DNA of 64,000 nt from Rhizophagus clarus (GCA_015698045.1 BLAL01000044.1:898501-962500); one strand, 5' to 3'. Counted from the stretch's first letter, positions 47,058 to 59,541 are shown. A program made the numbers and translations. The notes: a model not told the origin generated them from the letters alone.

Positions 47058-47974
47058 CATTTAAGAATTGTATGATGTTATTAAAAAGGGACGGATTCTA
47101 CGCCATTTAATGTGATCAGTGCTCTTTCTTTCAGGCTTGTAAATTCTATACTAATTGTTTTTTTTTATCACTATTGCTAATACAAGATTCTCAGTCCCAT
47201 CCGCAAAATAGATTTTTGAAATAAATATTCTCACCCATACCCACAGAATGCTCATGTATCACTCACACCCACATATGTCATAAAGAATTATGTTCTGTAA
47301 AAGAACCTTTCCGAGATTTAGTAATTTCAAAACTACAGCATGAATTGGTGGATTAGCAACTGAATTGAAAAATAAGCAATGCAATATTAATGATTTTCTC
47401 TTACTGTCAAGACTTCTTTTTACTTACAACAATCCACTTCGTCTCGTTTAATTTCGAATTTTTTATCACCAGTATGGTACTGCATCAAACATAAAGAATG
47501 ATATACTGCATCAGATTTTGTTGCATGTGATTAAAATCAGGTTTATTCAAAAAAAATGTTTTTTGCTAAAAAAAACTTATTAAAAAAGAATGGTAAAATT
47601 GTTTTCTTATTAACAGTTAATAAAAATGTTAAAATCGTTTTTTTTATATCATTTTTTTTTTTCTATTAAAACCGAAAAGAAAACAAATAACCATTTTTTT
47701 TTTATTTATTAAAATGATTAATAAAAAAAAAAAGAGTACGCTATCCCGTATGTAAAAATCAACAAGGGGACTCGTTAATTCTGTACTAGAACTTTCCAGG
47801 AAAAAAATAACCTTGCAATATAGTACACTGCGAATATTTCGTGTGTGGATCACGTGATATCAAGCGTGAAGAGAAGACTCTGGAACGTTAGAATTGCATT
47901 ACTATCTTTTACACCTTTTACAATACCGATGTGAGTCTCCTAAATATATGCTCAAAGTAGTTCACCTTTTTTCG

Positions 47975-48420
47975 GAATGAAATATCATTTCATCAACAAA
48001 CGTTTACCGACAGGTCATTTCACCGACACATAAAGCTAAAAATTTGCCTTTAGAGTGTGTTGGTTGAGTAGCTTAATGACATAATCTATCATTTTAATTC
48101 AATTCTTGAAAGTACTTTTTCTTATATTCTTGCTTTTTTTAAATTGCTCTTCAATGTCATAGTGTAAGGTGTATAGTTTATTTTTTAAAAAATAAATATA
48201 TTAATGTTACTATCGATTAAACTGAAGTATTTATATAATAAAATATTTGATATTCAATTAAAAAAAATTTTATTTCTTTAAAAATGTCGGTGATTGTCGG
48301 TAAAATGATAATGACTGTCGATGAAACGTTTGTCGATGAACGTTTGTCGGTGAAATGATTGTCGGGGAAACGATTGTCGGGGAAACGATTGTCGGGGAAA
48401 TGATTGTCGGTGAAATGAAC
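47975..48420. repeat. GATTGTCGGKGAAAY tandem array with inverted partner
   Basis: 48285-48420 contains about nine units of a 15-bp motif GATTGTCGGGGAAAC / ATTGTCGGTGAAATG, with diverged copies at its left side. 47985-48035 contains the motif inverted (TTACCGACAGGTCATTTC, ACCGACA). The two could pair into a large stem. A MITE origin is possible, but I found no target duplication. Confidence 0.6.
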
Positions 48421-50004
48421 CAGACCCGTTTCCTTGATCAGGAAAAAAAAAACGAACTTAAACAACCTTTTTTTATTATATAGTTGCTTAATTTCGGGTT
48501 ATATATATATATATTTTGAATTAATAAAGAATAACTGTAATATTGAATAATTTTCACTTATAATAAATAATAAAATTTATCTATTTTTTCGATTTTTAAT
48601 TTGATTTTAGCAATATTATATATTTTTTTATTACCTACATTTATTTAATTTTTATTACAGAAATACGGTATATGGGTTGTTTAATTTCGGAAGTGTACGG
48701 TAATTTTAACCATGAACAAGTGAATTTTAATGCCACAGTAGTTTCTTCACTAAATTTTTCATCAATACTAGAATTGAGAATGATGTATGATATGTCCTCT
48801 TCCTTTAATGCAACAAAAAATAAAATGAAGCATTGTTTCCGTCAAACAACTTTTTTTTAACTTCGTCAAATCGATTAGAACACAAACTAGTAGTTATAAT
48901 TATAAAAAAAAAAAAAAGCACCATTTGCTAACCTTAGCTCAAAGGATCGTTTAGAAGCAATAGTGATATTGATACTACGGCATCGATAATTTGATATTGA
49001 TTCTACCCATCAGCATAAGCGAAAACAGTAACTTCTCGCATATTGTAGAATAGAAGCAATAGACGTTATTTAGAAGGATTAGCAATGTAAACACATGAAC
49101 GAATGTGAAAAATACGTTACCTCTTTTGTGGGTAATATTGATTCGATATCATTATTATCTTTATGCTTTTTCTTTGTAAAAATTTCCAATGATTCTTCGT
49201 CTACCTTACATTCTTTTTGCACTCTAACACAATTGAGAAATGTTTGTTTTGAACTTTGTTAGCAACTTGTAATCATATTCTTCAGTGGCACAACATTTTT
49301 CACATTCTGGCGGCGTGAATTATGAAGGGTAGAAAATATAGATAGTTGACCTCCAGAAAATATAATAATAGTAAATACTCAAAGTTTTTTGATCCATCAT
49401 ATTACTTTGTTGTCCTTTAAATTTAGCATTTATAAAGTATAGAATTATAGGTAAATAATTTGAGGAGAAACCTATTTCTTACGCTTACGCTTAATAGCAC
49501 GCGAATTTGATTTCTATGTAACAACGTGATTCTCTTCCAATCAAGAAAAACATTGTTTGGTGTTTACAACATTCGTGAAGATGTTATTGCAGGCAGTATA
49601 AAGTTTCACTGCATAAGGTATAAAAATTTGTACTGTATAGTTAAATATTCGAAAAATTATTACAAGTTACCGATGATTTCTTGAAGAAGAAGAGGGTTTT
49701 AGATTTTTTAATAGCTTCTTGCAAATCAAAATTAGTAATAATATAAATTTTATAAAGTCAACCTTATAGTAGCTAAAATATGAAAATCTTTAATGAAATT
49801 TTTGTTTGTTTATTTTTGTTTAGTAAAAAAATGACATTTACTAAATATGAAATTAAAGTACTGTAAGAATGTTTAACTGATTATCATACTATAAAAAAAA
49901 GCTCTTTTAAATAAGGATTGAAATCAATCAAACCTAATCTAAAAAAAATAATAAAACCGGCACTTGAATGTTGACCAGTAAAATTCTATATCTGGAACTA
50001 TTGT

Positions 50005-50295
50005 ATGTGGGGACTCCCCTAGCAAAAGGGGATGGGTCAAAAAAAAAAATGATTTTATTATTATTGCGGAGTTATTGACCTAATTTTTTTGTTAGTAATA
50101 TATTATTATTAATAAAATTTATTATTTATATTTTACTTTTATGATATTAACAGTTTACCATTACTTTTAATGAAATCCTTGCAATATTTTTACCTTAGTC
50201 TTCATTTTTATTTTTTACGCGAAATTGATTATTAAATTGCGATTTTCTCAAAACATCAACCGGCCATCCCCCCTTTTGCTGGGGAGTCCCCATGT
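50005..50295. mobile_element. MITE, 283 bp, ATGT duplication
   Basis: The body 50009-50291 starts GGGGACTCCCCTAGCAAAAG and ends, inverted, GGGGACTCCCCAGCAAAAGG. The ends match over about 27 bp with small indels. ATGT flanks both ends (50005-50008 and 50292-50295). The interior is A/T-rich and non-coding. Confidence 0.75.
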
Positions 50296-51073
50296 ATAAA
50301 ATAATTTGCGTGACATATATATATATAACAATATGAAAGGCAATTTGAAAATCAAAATTGTCAAATCGATGATTAATCACTAAATCTTAAATTGGTTCAT
50401 TTTCAATTGAATCACTGCATATAAAGCCATAATGTTATTTTACTGTAATAGTGAAAAAAGTATTATTAAATTATTTCTATCTTTGGGTGTTTGCATAGAT
50501 TTTTTTTTTTTTACCAAAGAATGAAATTCCGATCATTAAAATCAGTTCGAATTTAGTTACGCACAGAAAATTTTTAATTCGATTTTCAATTCCGATCAAG
50601 ACTTACATAAATGAACTAATCGATCAGAATGTATGAACAGTTTAAGCTTAAAACGTATTGAATCACATGAAATAATGTTTTTCTTTATATTAGGATATTC
50701 TTATTTCATTTATTTACTGTTACAATCAACATGTGGATTGTGATTTAATTCTTTTCTAAAATTTTTATTGGAGTTTTGATTCAAGATTATCGAAACGATT
50801 TAATTGACATTGTCTACTTCCCTCCCCCCCTTAAATTTTCTCATTCTCCACAATATAATAAACTTCCATACGCTAATATTACCAAATTAGTGCCTTTTTA
50901 TAAAATTGAAATTTTAATAAATTGGGCTATTTTTTTTCTTATTTCCTTATCCTTAATTTCCCCCTTTTTGTTTTAAATTATTTCCTCATTTCTTATTTCT
51001 CCAGAAAAAAAAAAAAAATAAAATAAAATAATTTCTCAACGAAGAAAATTCTTTTTGACTAAGAATTCACAAA

Positions 51074-51910
51074 ATGAGTAGCCGTATATTGGATAGAGAA
51101 AATATGATCATTAAAGCTAGACACACCAGTCATGGTGAAACCGCAGCTCGTAGAATTAATGTTGACAGGCAGATTAAATTGGATGAATTAGAATATAAGG
51201 TAAAAAATTATGATGAAATAATCTTAGTTTTCTTTAATTCGAAAATTCCAAAAGTGGATAACATCCTCCTTTATTTTATTAAACTAGATGCGTGAACGTT
51301 TCGATATAAGTTATGAAAAAGGAATTGAACTTTTTTACCTTGATGAAGATAATGATCGCGTTATCGTTTCTTTTGAAGATGAATTAGCTCTAGCATTGGA
51401 AAGTAGTAAAATTCCTATATTTGAAATTGTCGTTAAGCCAAAGGTACAATATCAAATTTTTTTTAAAAATTGATTTTCTATAAAAAGAAATCTCTGTTCA
51501 TTTGTTTTTTTGGCTTTTCTTAGGTCGTCGATAGTGAATGTACTTACCCTCAAGTTCCAAAAGGTAAACCTGGTGATTGTGTGGAAGTTTTAGTAGAATC
51601 ACAATATCTTACGCTTGCGAACGCAATGAGAGAAGACACCAAGGCTTGGGGGACATATACTTATACTAATGATTCAGATATCATTAAAGTTCTCGCTCAC
51701 TCAGAAAAAATCGACTTACCTGATGATCCACCACCATACAATGTAATTGTAACTTTACGTTTGTTACCCGGAAATCTTAGATATATTGGAACTACTACTC
51801 GTGGTGTAACTACATTGAGTTATGGACCATATGATTTAAGCTATATTCTTGAAAATGTTAGGACTGTACCTATTAATGAAAAAACTTATTTCAATATTAA
51901 TTCATCTTAA
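51074..51910 (+). CDS. PB1 domain plus Rxt3-like domain protein
   Basis: Three phase-0 exons (51074-51199, 51288-51443, 51524-51910) encode 222 aa. Introns are 88 and 80 nt, ending in CTAG and TTAG. Residues about 10-94 form a PB1-type ubiquitin-like fold: MIIKARH at the start, RRINVDRQIKLDELEYKM, then the acidic OPCA-type motif FYLDEDNDRVIVSFEDELAL at residues 58-77. PB1 domains mediate head-to-tail protein pairing. Residues about 135-215 (TYTNDSDIIKVLAHSEKI, VTLRLLPGNLRYIGTTTRGV) resemble the Rxt3 domain of the Rpd3L histone deacetylase complex: a nDSD signature, then an R-L-x-G-T-R-G-(I/V) strand pair. The PB1 call is firm and the Rxt3 call moderate. If right, the protein may recruit partners to a deacetylase complex. 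Confidence 0.8.
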
Positions 51911-52424
51911 AGTAGAAGAATTTTTATTTTTTTGTTTTTCAATATTAATTATTTAATTTAATAAACTTTATATAATATTAACAAGTTTTTATTATAATCT
52001 ACGAAAATGCAATAAAATAAAATCTTTCATATTTGTTTAAACGTCATGAGTGATCGGCCAATTAAAGTCGATTGAAGAGAGTATTGTTTCAAATAGAAAT
52101 TGTTAATATTGCGTGATAAATCATGCGAAGACAAAAATACATCCACTTTTTGTTTAGCGTGATCATTGACATCCCCCTTGTTAAACATGAGAAAAATTAA
52201 GATCTTCACCATAATGAATTTATACTTATTCCGTTTTGTATTCATTTAAAGTTTATTTAGAATGTGGGGGCATGAATTCGTGAGTGAAATACATATGATT
52301 TTAAATTTATATTAATAAAAAATATTCAAATACATAAAGTTTTGGTTTTTCTTTTTTTTTTTTTTTTCATTCGGATTCCGATAACAAACAAATACTCTTA
52401 TTTCCGTTAATACTATATTGCGAA
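51911..52424. other. Intergenic between two plus-strand genes
   Basis: It holds the 3' untranslated region of the PB1 gene and, near 52330-52420, a poly(T) stretch typical of promoters in this window. No gene seen. Confidence 0.55.
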
Positions 52425-53840
52425 ATGTCACCAAAAATTGAACGATCAAATGAATTTGATACAGTCGCTCCTCATTCAAGATATAGTAAGAAAATATTCT
52501 TCGAATATTCTCCAGGAGAGACATCCTTTCAGTTAGGATATTTAGGATCAGATCAATCATCAATAGAAGGAACATTACATTTAAGATACACTGATGATAA
52601 ACCGATATTCGCGAAGAAAATTACACTCTCTTTTATAGGAAAAGAATTTGTTCAATTTGCAGGGTCGTTAGAAGAAGGTCAAGATATTGTTGATGATGAC
52701 GAAAGTGAAGCTTGTTACATAGAAGGATCAACGAATAAAGCTTATGACGAAGAAGAGTCAATGAATGATGAAGAAGAACCAACGAATAAAATATCCACTT
52801 ATAAAGCTAAACGAGAATTTTTTGCTAGTGAAGTAACTATTTGGAGGTCACAAAGTAAAGGTCATTACGAAGCTGTAAAATTTCTTGATCTACCCTTCAA
52901 ATTCAAATTACCGGATAATCTTCCCCCTTCAGTTAACATGGATAAAGGATGCGGAAGGATTTATTATATGCTTAAAGCTGTTGTATCAAGACGACCAATT
53001 GATCCTAATTCTTATACAACAAAAAAAATGATTAAATGTGTGGTTCCTATCGTTCGTTATACAATCACACCAGAACCAAAATCTATTCATTGGTTTAAAA
53101 AAGAAGAAGGACCAGCTAAACAGCATGTTTTGGATCATGATGTATCCGTAGCACGTTCAATTTTTGGATCGGGGGAATCAATTGTTATCCCAATAAAATT
53201 ATGTTTTCACGAATCTAAAATTTATCTAAAGAAAATATTTGTAGGAATAAAAGAATATCACGAATTACGAACAGATAAATATGAAACATTAACAAAAAGA
53301 TACATTGTTGATGAAACTGTACAAGCAGATACAATTCCAATTTCAAACGGACCTGATAATGAATGTTCTGTAGAAGTAAAATTGAATATTCCTCATGAAA
53401 GAAATTTAGTTTATGATGTAGATACAACATATATTACAGTTTCTCATAAATTAAAAATCAAAGTTTGTCTTGGTAAAGCTCCTGATTTACATCTTTCAAA
53501 TTTTGTTAAAATTGAAAAATTAGTTAGCGAGGAAGAAGTTTTCCCGCCAACTCCACCTACAATTGAAGTCCCTCGAGAAGTTGTTGTGGCCCATGAACCT
53601 ATTGTAGTTAAACGCAAACAGGAGAATACTTACAGAAGATTATCACCTTTCTTCCCATTATTTGACAAACTTCAAAATGGCAAAAAGAGAATTTCTTTAC
53701 AATTTCAACCGATTCAAATACGTATTACTGATTCAGAAAATCCGAACGTGGTTTATAATTCGAGATCTTTAGTTGTACCTCAAATTCAAATCAAATACCT
53801 TCAACAAAATAAGCCTCGATCTTTAACTCAAGCTTTTTAA
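52425..53840 (+). CDS. Arrestin-like protein
   Basis: Single exon, 471 aa, starting MSPKIERSNEFD. The N-terminal arrestin-like beta-sandwich includes IFFEYSPGETSFQLGYLGSD, SSIEGTLHLRYTDDKPIFAK and KITLSFIGKEFVQFAG. An acidic insert (residues about 85-125) is followed by VTIWRSQSKGHYEAVKFLDL and LPFKFKLPDNLPPSVNMDKG. The C-terminal arrestin-like domain covers IFGSGESIVIPIKLCFHES, KKIFVGIKEYHELRT and VSHKLKIKVCLGKA. A Pro-rich patch (VFPPTPPTIEVP) precedes a basic C-terminus; no PPxY motif is visible. Fungal alpha-arrestins act as adaptors for ubiquitin ligases and endocytosis of membrane transporters. The missing PPxY leaves the partner unclear. No frameshifts or unusual features. Confidence 0.8.
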   Translation: MSPKIERSNEFDTVAPHSRYSKKIFFEYSPGETSFQLGYLGSDQSSIEGTLHLRYTDDKPIFAKKITLSFIGKEFVQFAGSLEEGQDIVDDDESEACYIEGSTNKAYDEEESMNDEEEPTNKISTYKAKREFFASEVTIWRSQSKGHYEAVKFLDLPFKFKLPDNLPPSVNMDKGCGRIYYMLKAVVSRRPIDPNSYTTKKMIKCVVPIVRYTITPEPKSIHWFKKEEGPAKQHVLDHDVSVARSIFGSGESIVIPIKLCFHESKIYLKKIFVGIKEYHELRTDKYETLTKRYIVDETVQADTIPISNGPDNECSVEVKLNIPHERNLVYDVDTTYITVSHKLKIKVCLGKAPDLHLSNFVKIEKLVSEEEVFPPTPPTIEVPREVVVAHEPIVVKRKQENTYRRLSPFFPLFDKLQNGKKRISLQFQPIQIRITDSENPNVVYNSRSLVVPQIQIKYLQQNKPRSLTQAF

Positions 53841-55425
53841 TTATATGTGAATCGAATCTTTAAAATAGTGAACTTTTTTTTTCCCCTCTCTCTCTTTAAA
53901 CTCGTTAATTTTTCCTTTCACTTAATCCTTTTTCTCAGTTTTTTTTTTTTTTTCATATCATCATTTGAAATTTGAAATCTATACTTTATATCCATGTAAA
54001 TTCTTAATGAATAATGTGTAATCATTTTTTTTTTTAAAATTACAGTAGGTTATATTGTAGGATTGTTCTTTTTTTTATGATTACTACATTTTTTAAATAA
54101 ATTTATTACCTTTTAATTATAAATCAGTAGTATTACTCGAGTAAAATTATACAAAATATTATTACAATAATTAAAGCCCTAATTTATTAAGTTCATTCAT
54201 GACATTTAGAGACAAAATTTTATTAACCAGCCGAAACAACATACCTGACTGGCCAATTTGATCACTTGGAGAATATAACTTAATCTATTATATGTGATGA
54301 TTAGTGTTTCTATATGTCAATTTGAAATACGTGGACATTTTTTACCGATATCTGATAAATATTAAAAAAAGGGGGGGGGGGGGATTATTATTGTTATTGC
54401 TAGATTGTTGTAAAGTTGTAAACAATTCAAATCAATGCATTGTCTTGTTTTTGGAAACTTTTGATGATGATGATAACTCATGAAAATTTAAATATATATT
54501 CTTTGTTTGTTATACATAGGAATTTAAGCCAGCTACACAAAAAAAAAAAATGAATATACATGATAGGAAACTTGTATATAACTCCGAGTTATGAAAGAGA
54601 TAACTGTGAGGTAACGTTAAATTAATAATTATATATTAAATATTATAAATATAAATCTTTTAAATATTTAATAGCCTATTTTTAAGATTATAACGCGAAA
54701 AATTATTTTTAAAAAAGACCGAACAGCGGATAATACTAAATGTGGCATTCAGCGTCTTGAAAATTTTCTGAAATATTAGGAAGAATCGCGCCAAAAACCT
54801 TTTACTTCAAGATTACAATATAATCATTTTCTTAATTGTTGCCTCTTTGCACTCTCTATCCGACAACTGTACGTGATATATATGTATTACAAAATTAGAA
54901 TATTTGGTTTTTTTTATTTATATGATTAATAATAATCTAAGATTAACAGATGGTGAACGGGTGCGCAGTATGACATATGATGAGTCATGAATATAGTTTC
55001 ACATGAAAAGTTTTTCAAAAGTCCAAAAAGTCACTCTAAAACCTAATTCTAACGTTTAGGCAAAAGATGTTTTAATCTAGGCGAATAGAAAGTTATCGGA
55101 ACAAGTTAATGTTGTTATTAATAGATTTTAATATTCATAAAAGTAAAATATCATTTTAAATAGTAATCGAAGTTTCGAACTTCCTTAACGCGTTGCGTTC
55201 TTGATCGGGCCTAATGATGATGCTAAATGTTTTCCTTATATCAACCTATTTTTTACGATAAATCTTGAATTTTTATCACCATTAATTCATGTATCAGCCA
55301 ATTAATTTAAAAAGACATTTAATATTTATTTCAAACATTTAATTATTCGTCTTTACACATTTCATATATCGTATTTTTATTAGTTTATATATAAAAAAAA
55401 ACAAATCTCATATATAAGAAAACTT
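53841..55425. other. Intergenic between convergent genes
   Basis: AT-rich with no gene recognised. A G12 run lies near 54371. It contains the 3' ends of the arrestin-like gene (plus) and the ornithine acetyltransferase gene (minus). Confidence 0.5.
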
Positions 55426-55845
55426 TCAAGTTCTATAATGACCATTAATTGTAATATATTCGTGACTATAATCACAAGTCCACATTTTAGCTTCTTCATT
55501 ACCAATTCCCAAATCTACATTGATTTCTAAATCTTCCATTGCCAAAATTTCACTGGCCCTTTTTTCATCAACATTTTCGGGTTCACCCAAATTTAATAAA
55601 CGTAAAGGAGTTGTACCATCTGTTGGTATAAATGATACAGAAACCTTGTTTGGTATAATGGATGAAACTCCGGAATATCCTACAGCACATAATATACGTC
55701 CCCAATTTGCATCTTGTCCGTATAAAGCGGTTTTTACTAATGATGAAGTGGAAATAGTAGATGCTATTTGTTTTGCGTCTGTATATGTTTTTGCGCCCTG
55801 TTTAATAAAATAATTACATAAAAGTAAACATAAATATAAAGCAAT

Positions 55846-55883
<38 letters not shown>

Positions 55884-56902
55884 GAAAGAAAATTAAAAAT
55901 AATTTTTACCTTAACATTGATTGTCACAAATTTTGTAGCTCCTTCACCATCTCTTACAACTAATTTTGCCAAATCACTAGCAAATTCTGTAAGATCATCT
56001 CTAAATTGTATAAAATCTTTTCCGTTTACATCATCAATAATTACTTTTCCGTCTGGTGTAGCTGCTCCATTAGCAAATACTGCAAAAGTATCATTTGTAC
56101 TCATATCATTATCTATACTAATGGAATTAAACGATCTATCAACTGCATATTTTAATGCTTCATTCAATGCTTTGGGACTTATAGAAACATCAGTAACGAC
56201 AGTAGCCAATAAAGTGGCCATATTTGGATGAATCATTCCTGCACCTTTAGTAGTTCCTGCCATATTATATTTTAATCCTAATGATGGTAAAGTAAATTGT
56301 TTTGATCTTAATTTTGGAAAAGTATCAGTTGTCATGATAGATTCTGCAGCTTTCATCCATCCTTCGTGTAATTCTTCAGAAGTTTGTTGTTTAACTAAAT
56401 TATAAGCTTGATTTATTCCATTAATAACTTTTTCTATAGGTAAATGTTGTCCAATTACACCTGTTGACATTACTAAAGAACTTTCTTCTACACCATTGAA
56501 TTTTGATGCTGTGTCACTCATTTTTTTGGCATTTTCTAAACCTTTTGTACCTGTCACAGCATTGGCAACTCCTGCATTTATTACCAATGAATAAATATTT
56601 TGTCCTTTTTGTCTTTCTAATATTTCCCTTGAAACTAATACTGGTGCTGCTTTAAATACATTTGTTGTAAACACGGCTGATGATGTACATGGTTTTTCTG
56701 AAATTATTAGTGCTAAATCTTTTAATCCATCCTTTTTTATACCACAATGTGTCCCTGTTGCTTTAAACCCTTTTGGATATGTACCATTAGAAGGAACTAA
56801 ATGTTTTTTTGAATCTGGAATTTTTGAACTAATTTTACGAATTTGTTGATGAATTTGAAATGAATTTTTTGTCAAATTTATAATTCGATGTAAATAAGCC
56901 AT
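55426..56902 (-). CDS. ARG7: Arginine biosynthesis ArgJ, ornithine acetyltransferase (mitochondrial)
   Basis: Two exons (55910-56902 and 55426-55797, intron ending in AAACAG) encode 454 aa, the usual length for this family. The basic N-terminus [20 protein letters not shown] looks like a mitochondrial transit peptide. Family blocks are [62 protein letters not shown] and [11 protein letters not shown]. The autocleavage site lies in [18 protein letters not shown]; Thr230 (ATLL) should be the nucleophile after self-cleavage into alpha and beta chains. Later blocks are [37 protein letters not shown], and in exon 2 [20 protein letters not shown] and [16 protein letters not shown] at the C-terminus. 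The enzyme transfers acetyl from N-acetylornithine to glutamate in the cyclic arginine pathway and often also makes N-acetylglutamate. Confidence 0.95.
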
Positions 56903-57120
56903 TTTTTTTTTTTTTTTTACAAAAAAAAAATGATAAAAATTAATAAAATTATTTGAAAAAATTAAATGTTTGAAAATTAATCATTTTATAAAAATAATAA
57001 TCTATAGATGATGTTTATAAATTTATGATAATTGTATTATTTACATAACGAGATAAAAAGAAATCGGATCTTTAAAGTAAAAAAGTAAAAAGATCTTCTT
57101 GTCTGATGATTATCTTTATC

Positions 57121-57151
<31 letters not shown>

Positions 57152-58212
57152 CGAGAAAATTTCGAGATAGGTATTTATTAATATTTTTTTATTCTTTGTT
57201 AAAAAGTATTTTAATTAAAAATAAAGCTTTTTTTTTTTATTTTTTTATGTGAACAAAAATTCAAAAAAAAAAAAAAAAATTGATGATATAACAACATACA
57301 TAAATATCAAAATATGTGTGAGATTTTTTTTTTAATTTTAGAAATAGATATTTTATATTTGTAAGAAATCTATTCCTTAAAGAAAATAATATGCACGATT
57401 AGGTATTGTTAATGCAACAGCTGCAGTGATTGGCTATTTATATAGTGATAATTATGGATAATTATGATGTAAAATAATCGTGTAACTTGAAGATCCTAAT
57501 TACAACCGTATCACCTGTTTATATAGGAACGTCCGGGAACGGGCCCATGAAAGTGTATAACTAAAATAACTAATTCTTCTCACGTTCTCGCATCATTCCC
57601 CCCATTTTTCTTAAATTTCTCCCATAAACCTGAAAAAAAACGTGTTTTGACATTTCTGATTTTAAGCCTCCTTAAAAGTATAGAACTTTATTTTTTTCGA
57701 CTCAAAATTCTTTTCTTTTTTCCTATCTTTTAAAAAAAAAAAAAAAAAATAATTCTTTATTAAATTACTAAATTAACATTCGAGAGAAAAAACAATGTCC
57801 TTATTTTCTAACCGACTAAAAAATTGCCGTAAATAACGATTAATTGATAATCAATTAAGGGATACTATTACCCTAATCAGTAAAGAACAAAATTATCGAA
57901 GAAAATTGCATAATATGCATAATTTGTGGCACTTGGATTACTACTACAATGGGAAAGATAAGATGATTTAGATAAGATATCAGATCATATAAAAAACCTT
58001 AAAGGGGAGATTACATCATGTAGGTATGTGACAAAATCACTCCAATTTCGGTAATTTCACCTACCCAAAAAAAATTGCAAAATGTCTATTATAAGATCAC
58101 CCCATTCCCACAAAGTAATAGTATATAAACATGCTCTGATTTTTTACAGCTGAAAAATTCTTTCCCACTTTCTTTTTACAAAATTTATTTATAAGAAAAA
58201 AATATTTACATT
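56903..58212. other. Divergent intergenic region
   Basis: It separates the minus-strand ARG7 gene from the plus-strand membrane-protein gene, so it should hold both promoters. It has several long poly(T)/poly(A) runs (57125-57150, 57730-57750) and no gene. Confidence 0.55.
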
Positions 58213-59148
58213 ATGTCGGACAAAAATTTTACAAAGTTAAGGCCACCAAGTTATGGTACTATGAATTCAAAAGGAGAAATTGTAATTCCTAATGAAAGAA
58301 CTGGTCAACAACAGTTTTCAACAGCTTCACGAGATTTACCTTTTGAAGAAAGAGTAGCACAACATGAAGGTTATATTTCATTACCAGGTTTTTCAGATGA
58401 AGATGATGATGAAGAAGAAAGAGATTATAATACTTTATTAAATGAATATTTGATTACTACGCCATTTATCCTTTTGGCACTAATTTCATTTATTATATTA
58501 TTACACACCTTTTCGGAGGATGGAGCTGTACTATATAAATGGGACATTTTTTTATTGGGGGTAACGGGATGGTGTGCAGTATTTCTTATAAGAAAACCAG
58601 TATTTCTCATTTTTTCCAAATTAGTAAGTTTAAAGGTATCAATTAGTTCTATTTTAACTTTACTTTTTGTTGGTTTTATCGAAGAAGTTGTTAGAATGGG
58701 TTGGCTTTATCGTTTTGAAGATGAAGATGGTCCATTTCTGATAGCATACTGGTTAGGTTTGGGTTGGGCATCAGCCGAAGCTGTATATTTTATTATACAA
58801 AATTTTATAGAATTAAGATGGTATAAAGACGAATTAGTAGGTGGAGGTAGATACGCTGAAGAAAGAGAAGAATTAGAAGAAATTTTGGGAAGACCTTTAA
58901 CAAAAGTTTCTGCTTGGTGGGGTGTAATGTGGAGGTTTTCTTGGATAATGTTTCACATTGGTTTTAGTTGTTGGATTGCCTCCTCCTACATTCTCGTCTT
59001 TCCTGCTGCTTTTATTCACGGGTTACTCCTTGTCATTTGGGGTTATTGTTTACCCGTATTTGGAATTCCTGCCACAAGCTACGGCACTCTGCTCCTTACC
59101 ATGAGCGTTTTCTTAATTGGCTTGGCGTTATTTAAACAAATCGTATAA
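58213..59148 (+). CDS. Multi-span membrane protein with PrsW-like motifs
   Basis: Single exon, 311 aa. An N-terminal cytosolic part of about 80 residues ends in an acidic run (SDEDDDEEERDY). About eight hydrophobic segments follow. Conserved-looking polar residues lie in membrane segments in the order typical of PrsW/CPBP-type intramembrane peptidases: EEVVR (Glu157, Glu158, Arg161), GLGWASAEAVY (Glu189), HIGF (His248) and IHGLL (His269). PrsW motifs are EExxK, GxGFAxxEN, HxxF and HxxxD, so the match is partial: Arg replaces Lys, and Ala replaces the Asn after Glu. A metalloprotease function is inference. It may equally be a structural relative without catalysis. The gene is uninterrupted, with a clean start after a poly(A) leader. 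Confidence 0.7.
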   Translation: MSDKNFTKLRPPSYGTMNSKGEIVIPNERTGQQQFSTASRDLPFEERVAQHEGYISLPGFSDEDDDEEERDYNTLLNEYLITTPFILLALISFIILLHTFSEDGAVLYKWDIFLLGVTGWCAVFLIRKPVFLIFSKLVSLKVSISSILTLLFVGFIEEVVRMGWLYRFEDEDGPFLIAYWLGLGWASAEAVYFIIQNFIELRWYKDELVGGGRYAEEREELEEILGRPLTKVSAWWGVMWRFSWIMFHIGFSCWIASSYILVFPAAFIHGLLLVIWGYCLPVFGIPATSYGTLLLTMSVFLIGLALFKQIV

Positions 59149-59309
59149 AAAGAGAATTTAATATAAAAATAAACCGGGGATATAAACTAGGGAGAAGGGA
59201 GCGGGAAGGCGAGTGATAGGAGAATTACATTTATATATTTTAATTTTTAATATTTTTCTTTTTTAGATTAATTTTTAAACAATCTCTTTTTTTTTTTATT
59301 TTGCTAACG

Positions 59310-59340
<31 letters not shown>

Positions 59341-59508
59341 CATGATGCGCTAGATCGTATTATTTGAATGTAAAAAATATATATATATTCTCTAAAAAGA
59401 ATTGTACACAATGTATCTATATTAAAATAATAATTACATGTAAACATTAAGTTTCAATAAAAAAAAAAAATTTTTTTAAGTATGAATGTTACACGAGACG
59501 TTCATTTG

Positions 59509-59541
<33 letters not shown>

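Larger units (their letters stand above)
47058..51073. other. Long gene-poor region
   Basis: No gene recognised in 4 kb. Contents are A/T homopolymers, a GTCGG repeat (48285-48420) with inverted relatives at about 47975-48035, and a 283-bp MITE (50009-50291). The last 300 bp before 51074 has a C/T-rich stretch near 50820 and probably contains the promoter of the PB1-domain gene. Confidence 0.45.

Noticed and set aside
54371..54383. G-run as G-quadruplex
   Set aside because: A single homopolymer of about 12 G without spaced G-tracts or gene context; likely a simple expansion.
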